From Bacillota bacterium (GTDB lineage Bacteria > Bacillota > Clostridia > Lachnospirales > Lachnospiraceae): 6,850 nucleotides of DNA. Where the stretch lies: positions 1 to 6,850 of the forward strand of contig JAEZFH010000082.1 in NCBI GenBank assembly GCA_023437885.1. The letters are read 5' to 3'. The notes beneath the pieces are model-generated. The model worked only from the letters and a program-made list of their open reading frames with translations, searched no databases and had not been told where the DNA came from. The position numbers were made by a program, and so were the translations under genes. Every line of letters starts with the position of its first letter. Position 1 is the stretch's first letter. Positions 5,389-6,850 of this stretch are shown piece after piece.

Positions 5389-5847
5389 TTACTTGTCTTC
5401 TTTTTTAAATACACCGGTTACCTTTTGCAGGAGTGTCTTTTTCTCCTTCTTCTGCTCAAGATTTCCTCTCAATCCCTTGACATCCATGATGTAGATACCG
5501 CTTAGTACGGCCTTCACTTCCTTCTTTACAGGAATAAGGTCGAAGACCTTGGCATCACATACCAGATTCATTACCTTAGGACCGATTTTTGCTTTTACAA
5601 TCGGAACCTTGGAGCCGCGAAGATACTTCGGTGTCTGATCAATAACAATCTTGGGAAGATTGGCTTCCTTCATCTTCATTTTCTTTTTATCAATAACGAG
5701 GATGGAAACAGCCTGTGCAGCTGCCTGCATCTGAGCTTCGGAATCCTCCTGTCTCTTCTGTAGCTTCTTTCCTACGAAATATAATGCAATTAACACACCT
5801 GTAACTACAACTGTTACGATCAGCAATACAATAGCCCATGTACTCAC
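5389..5847 (-). CDS. small membrane-anchored protein of unknown function
   Basis: The 152-residue product has one N-terminal hydrophobic helix (about residues 4-26, WAIVLLIVTVVVTGVLIALYF), a charged and Ala/Gln-rich segment (KKLQKRQEDSEAQMQAAAQA, 27-46), a compact central domain and a lysine-rich tail ending GVFKKEDK. The central part (SILVIDKKKMKMKEANLPKI, then QTPKYLRGSKVPIVKAKIGP and VFDLIPVKKEVKAVLSGIYI) looks like a conserved protein of Lachnospiraceae, but I know no named domain. The topology is probably N-out with a basic cytosolic body, which is inference. The start is GTG at 5847: no in-frame ATG precedes the membrane helix, and GAGAGG lies 10 bases upstream. The gene has its own promoter candidate and is followed by the hairpin at 5308-5356. 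Confidence 0.85.
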   Translation of the reverse strand: MSTWAIVLLIVTVVVTGVLIALYFVGKKLQKRQEDSEAQMQAAAQAVSILVIDKKKMKMKEANLPKIVIDQTPKYLRGSKVPIVKAKIGPKVMNLVCDAKVFDLIPVKKEVKAVLSGIYIMDVKGLRGNLEQKKEKKTLLQKVTGVFKKEDK

Positions 5848-5888
5848 GAGATATGTACCTCTCTTTCCTCTGAATATTCTATTCTTGT

Positions 5889-5925
5889 GCCTGACAGCCT
5901 TAAAAAATACATAACTGTGCCAGGC
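5889..5925 (-). other. leader hairpin before the small membrane protein
   Basis: GCCTGACAG (5889-5897) pairs with CTGTGCCAGGC (5915-5925) apart from a 2-nt bulge, with a 17-nt A-rich loop on the plus strand. It falls between the candidate promoter and the GTG start. No following U-run, so it is not a terminator; a role in translation or mRNA stability is possible. Confidence 0.4.
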
Positions 5926-5937
5926 TGGGCAACGTTT

Positions 5938-5966
5938 ATTGTATCATCTTTTTCGAAAAAAATAAA
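5938..5966 (-). promoter_or_regulatory. probable promoter of the small membrane protein
   Basis: On the minus strand TGATACAAT gives an extended -10 (TACAAT at 5938-5943). The -35 region 17 bp upstream (TTTATT) is weak, but an A/T-rich tract precedes it, as in UP-element promoters. The predicted leader is about 80 nt. Confidence 0.5.
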
Positions 5967-6007
5967 TAGTAAAATTCATTTTTAGGAAAATATCCACTAT
6001 AAATATT

Positions 6008-6739
6008 TTATACCATATCCTCATTCTTAATCAACATTTCACGTATGATACCCTGTACATGGGAACCCAGGAATTTTAGCTGTTCCTTGCTTAAATCCTT
6101 GGGATAGATCGGCTTCCCGTATTCTATTACGACATGAGCCGGACGTATCCAGGGAATATGCTTCTCAAAGGCTTCATCCGTATTCAGGATGGCCACCGGA
6201 ATGATGGCACAGCCGGTTTTCTCGGCAATCTTGAAGCTTCCCTCCTTGAAGGGCAGCATTTCCTTGCCTTGGCTGCGGGTCCCTTCCGGGGAGATATATA
6301 CGCTGTAGCCGGCTTTCACCAATTCAATTCCCTTAAGTATGGTTTTTAAGCCCTGCTTGATATCGTCACGGTCCAAAAACAGGCATTGTAAAAACCGCAT
6401 CCAATAACTCAGGAAGGGGATCTTGGCAATTTCTTTTTTGGCCATGAAGCTGGTCAGAGTCGGTACGCTGGAATAAGCAACCGGGACATCAAAGTAACTC
6501 CGGTGGTTGGAAATATACAGAACCGCTTCCTCCTTGGGAATATTATCCCGGCCGAGGACGGTCCGCTTTACTCCGCAAATAAACAATACAATATGGAAGG
6601 CCCCCACAACAATAGCTTGGGAGCTTGCAACCATAGCCCTGCGGTTAAAACGCCCTATTATGAACTCGATTAAGTACAAAGGGATACTTATAATGAAGAA
6701 AATAAGCAAAAAAACAACTGTAAATAATAATCGCAGCAT
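6008..6739 (-). CDS. plsC: 1-acyl-sn-glycerol-3-phosphate acyltransferase
   Basis: PlsC transfers an acyl chain to lysophosphatidic acid, making phosphatidic acid at the inner face of the membrane. The 243-residue protein has a very hydrophobic N-terminus (residues 1-27) and a second hydrophobic stretch at 41-56. It carries all acyltransferase motifs: block I NHRSYFD at 78-84 (catalytic His79 and Asp84), block II around FLDRDD at 121-126, block III SPEGTRS at 150-156, and block IV IIPVAIL at 179-185. FKEGSFKIAEKTG (164-176) is typical of bacterial PlsC. It is somewhat longer than the roughly 200-residue Bacillus-type enzyme because of the N-terminal helices. GGAGG (6750-6754) is 10 bases before the ATG. 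The upstream gene stops 34 nt away without a terminator, suggesting co-transcription. Confidence 0.93.
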   Translation of the reverse strand: MLRLLFTVVFLLIFFIISIPLYLIEFIIGRFNRRAMVASSQAIVVGAFHIVLFICGVKRTVLGRDNIPKEEAVLYISNHRSYFDVPVAYSSVPTLTSFMAKKEIAKIPFLSYWMRFLQCLFLDRDDIKQGLKTILKGIELVKAGYSVYISPEGTRSQGKEMLPFKEGSFKIAEKTGCAIIPVAILNTDEAFEKHIPWIRPAHVVIEYGKPIYPKDLSKEQLKFLGSHVQGIIREMLIKNEDMV

Positions 6740-6773
6740 GGATGTTAAACCTCCTGTTAAGGATTGTTACTGA

Positions 6774-6850
6774 TTAATTGTTCTCCGGCAGCGGAGTGGG
6801 AGTAACGGTTGGAGTAGGAGTAACTGTTAGAGTGGGGGTAATTGTGGGGG
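6774..6850 (-). CDS. C-terminal tail of a Thr-Pro-rich protein (gene enters from the right edge)
   Basis: Only the last 24 codons and the TAA (6774-6776) are in view. They read PTITPTLTVTPTPTVTPTP and then LPENN, a Thr-Pro-Val repeat with a loose 18-bp (6-residue) period in the DNA. Such repeats are common as linkers or tails of exported clostridial proteins; the functional domain is outside the window. This frame is preferred because the other two give a stop or an unlikely His/Tyr/Ser/Asn composition. It ends 34 nt before plsC and probably shares its transcript. Confidence 0.65.
   Translation of the reverse strand, partial: PTITPTLTVTPTPTVTPTPLPENN

Noticed and set aside
5934..5962. A/T-rich palindrome CTTTTTCGAAAAA-type near 5947 as a terminator for plsC
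   Set aside because: The stem is nearly all A-T and lies within the promoter region of the next gene; it would be too weak to terminate.
5389..6739. Phage, defence or toxin-antitoxin cassette
   Set aside because: The genes are an acyltransferase and a lone anchored protein with their own promoter and hairpins; nothing resembles a nuclease, integrase, or toxin pair.

Overview
The window looks like chromosomal DNA of a spore-forming, low-to-mid GC Clostridia (Firmicutes), most likely a Lachnospiraceae-type organism. The evidence is spoIIR (an endospore signalling gene), strong GGAGG-type ribosome binding sites, SigA-like promoters with extended -10 boxes, an MEP-pathway isoprenoid gene (ispE), and two proteins of types familiar in that family (a DUF1934/YwiB protein and a small anchored protein with a lysine-rich tail). 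The genus assignment is inference.

Layout, left to right. 1-271 (minus) is the 5' part of ispE with its own SigA-type promoter. 374-1129 (minus) is spoIIR, preceded by a good match to a SigF forespore promoter. Between the spoIIR promoter and 1440 are two strong hairpins that look like terminators on the minus strand. 1441-3233 (minus) is a decayed locus. Its upstream part is the membrane-anchored N-terminus of a Cache-type sensor, interrupted by an in-frame TAG. It is joined out of frame to the C-terminal part of a large GH42-like glycoside hydrolase. 3234-3570 is a divergent intergenic region with a promoter for each side. 3571-3987 (plus) is a DUF1934/YwiB protein, the only plus-strand gene. 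A large inverted repeat (3995-4072) separates it from the convergent capA-family gene (4099-5289, minus).

Upstream of capA, in transcription order, lie a strong leader hairpin (5308-5356), a small membrane-anchored protein of unknown function (5389-5847, GTG start), plsC (6008-6739, lysophosphatidate acyltransferase) and the 3' end of a gene with a Thr-Pro repeat tail (6774-6850). The last two are only 34 nt apart and probably co-transcribed.

Functionally the window is mostly housekeeping and cell-envelope: isoprenoid precursor synthesis (IspE), forespore-to-mother-cell signalling (SpoIIR), phospholipid synthesis (PlsC) and an extracellular CapA-type metallophosphatase-fold protein. I see no convincing undescribed multi-gene system. 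The parts most worth a second look are the sensor/glycosidase deletion scar with its 36-bp coding repeats, the paired large hairpins in the intergenic regions, the tandem 14-bp palindromes after spoIIR, and the hairpin in the capA leader.
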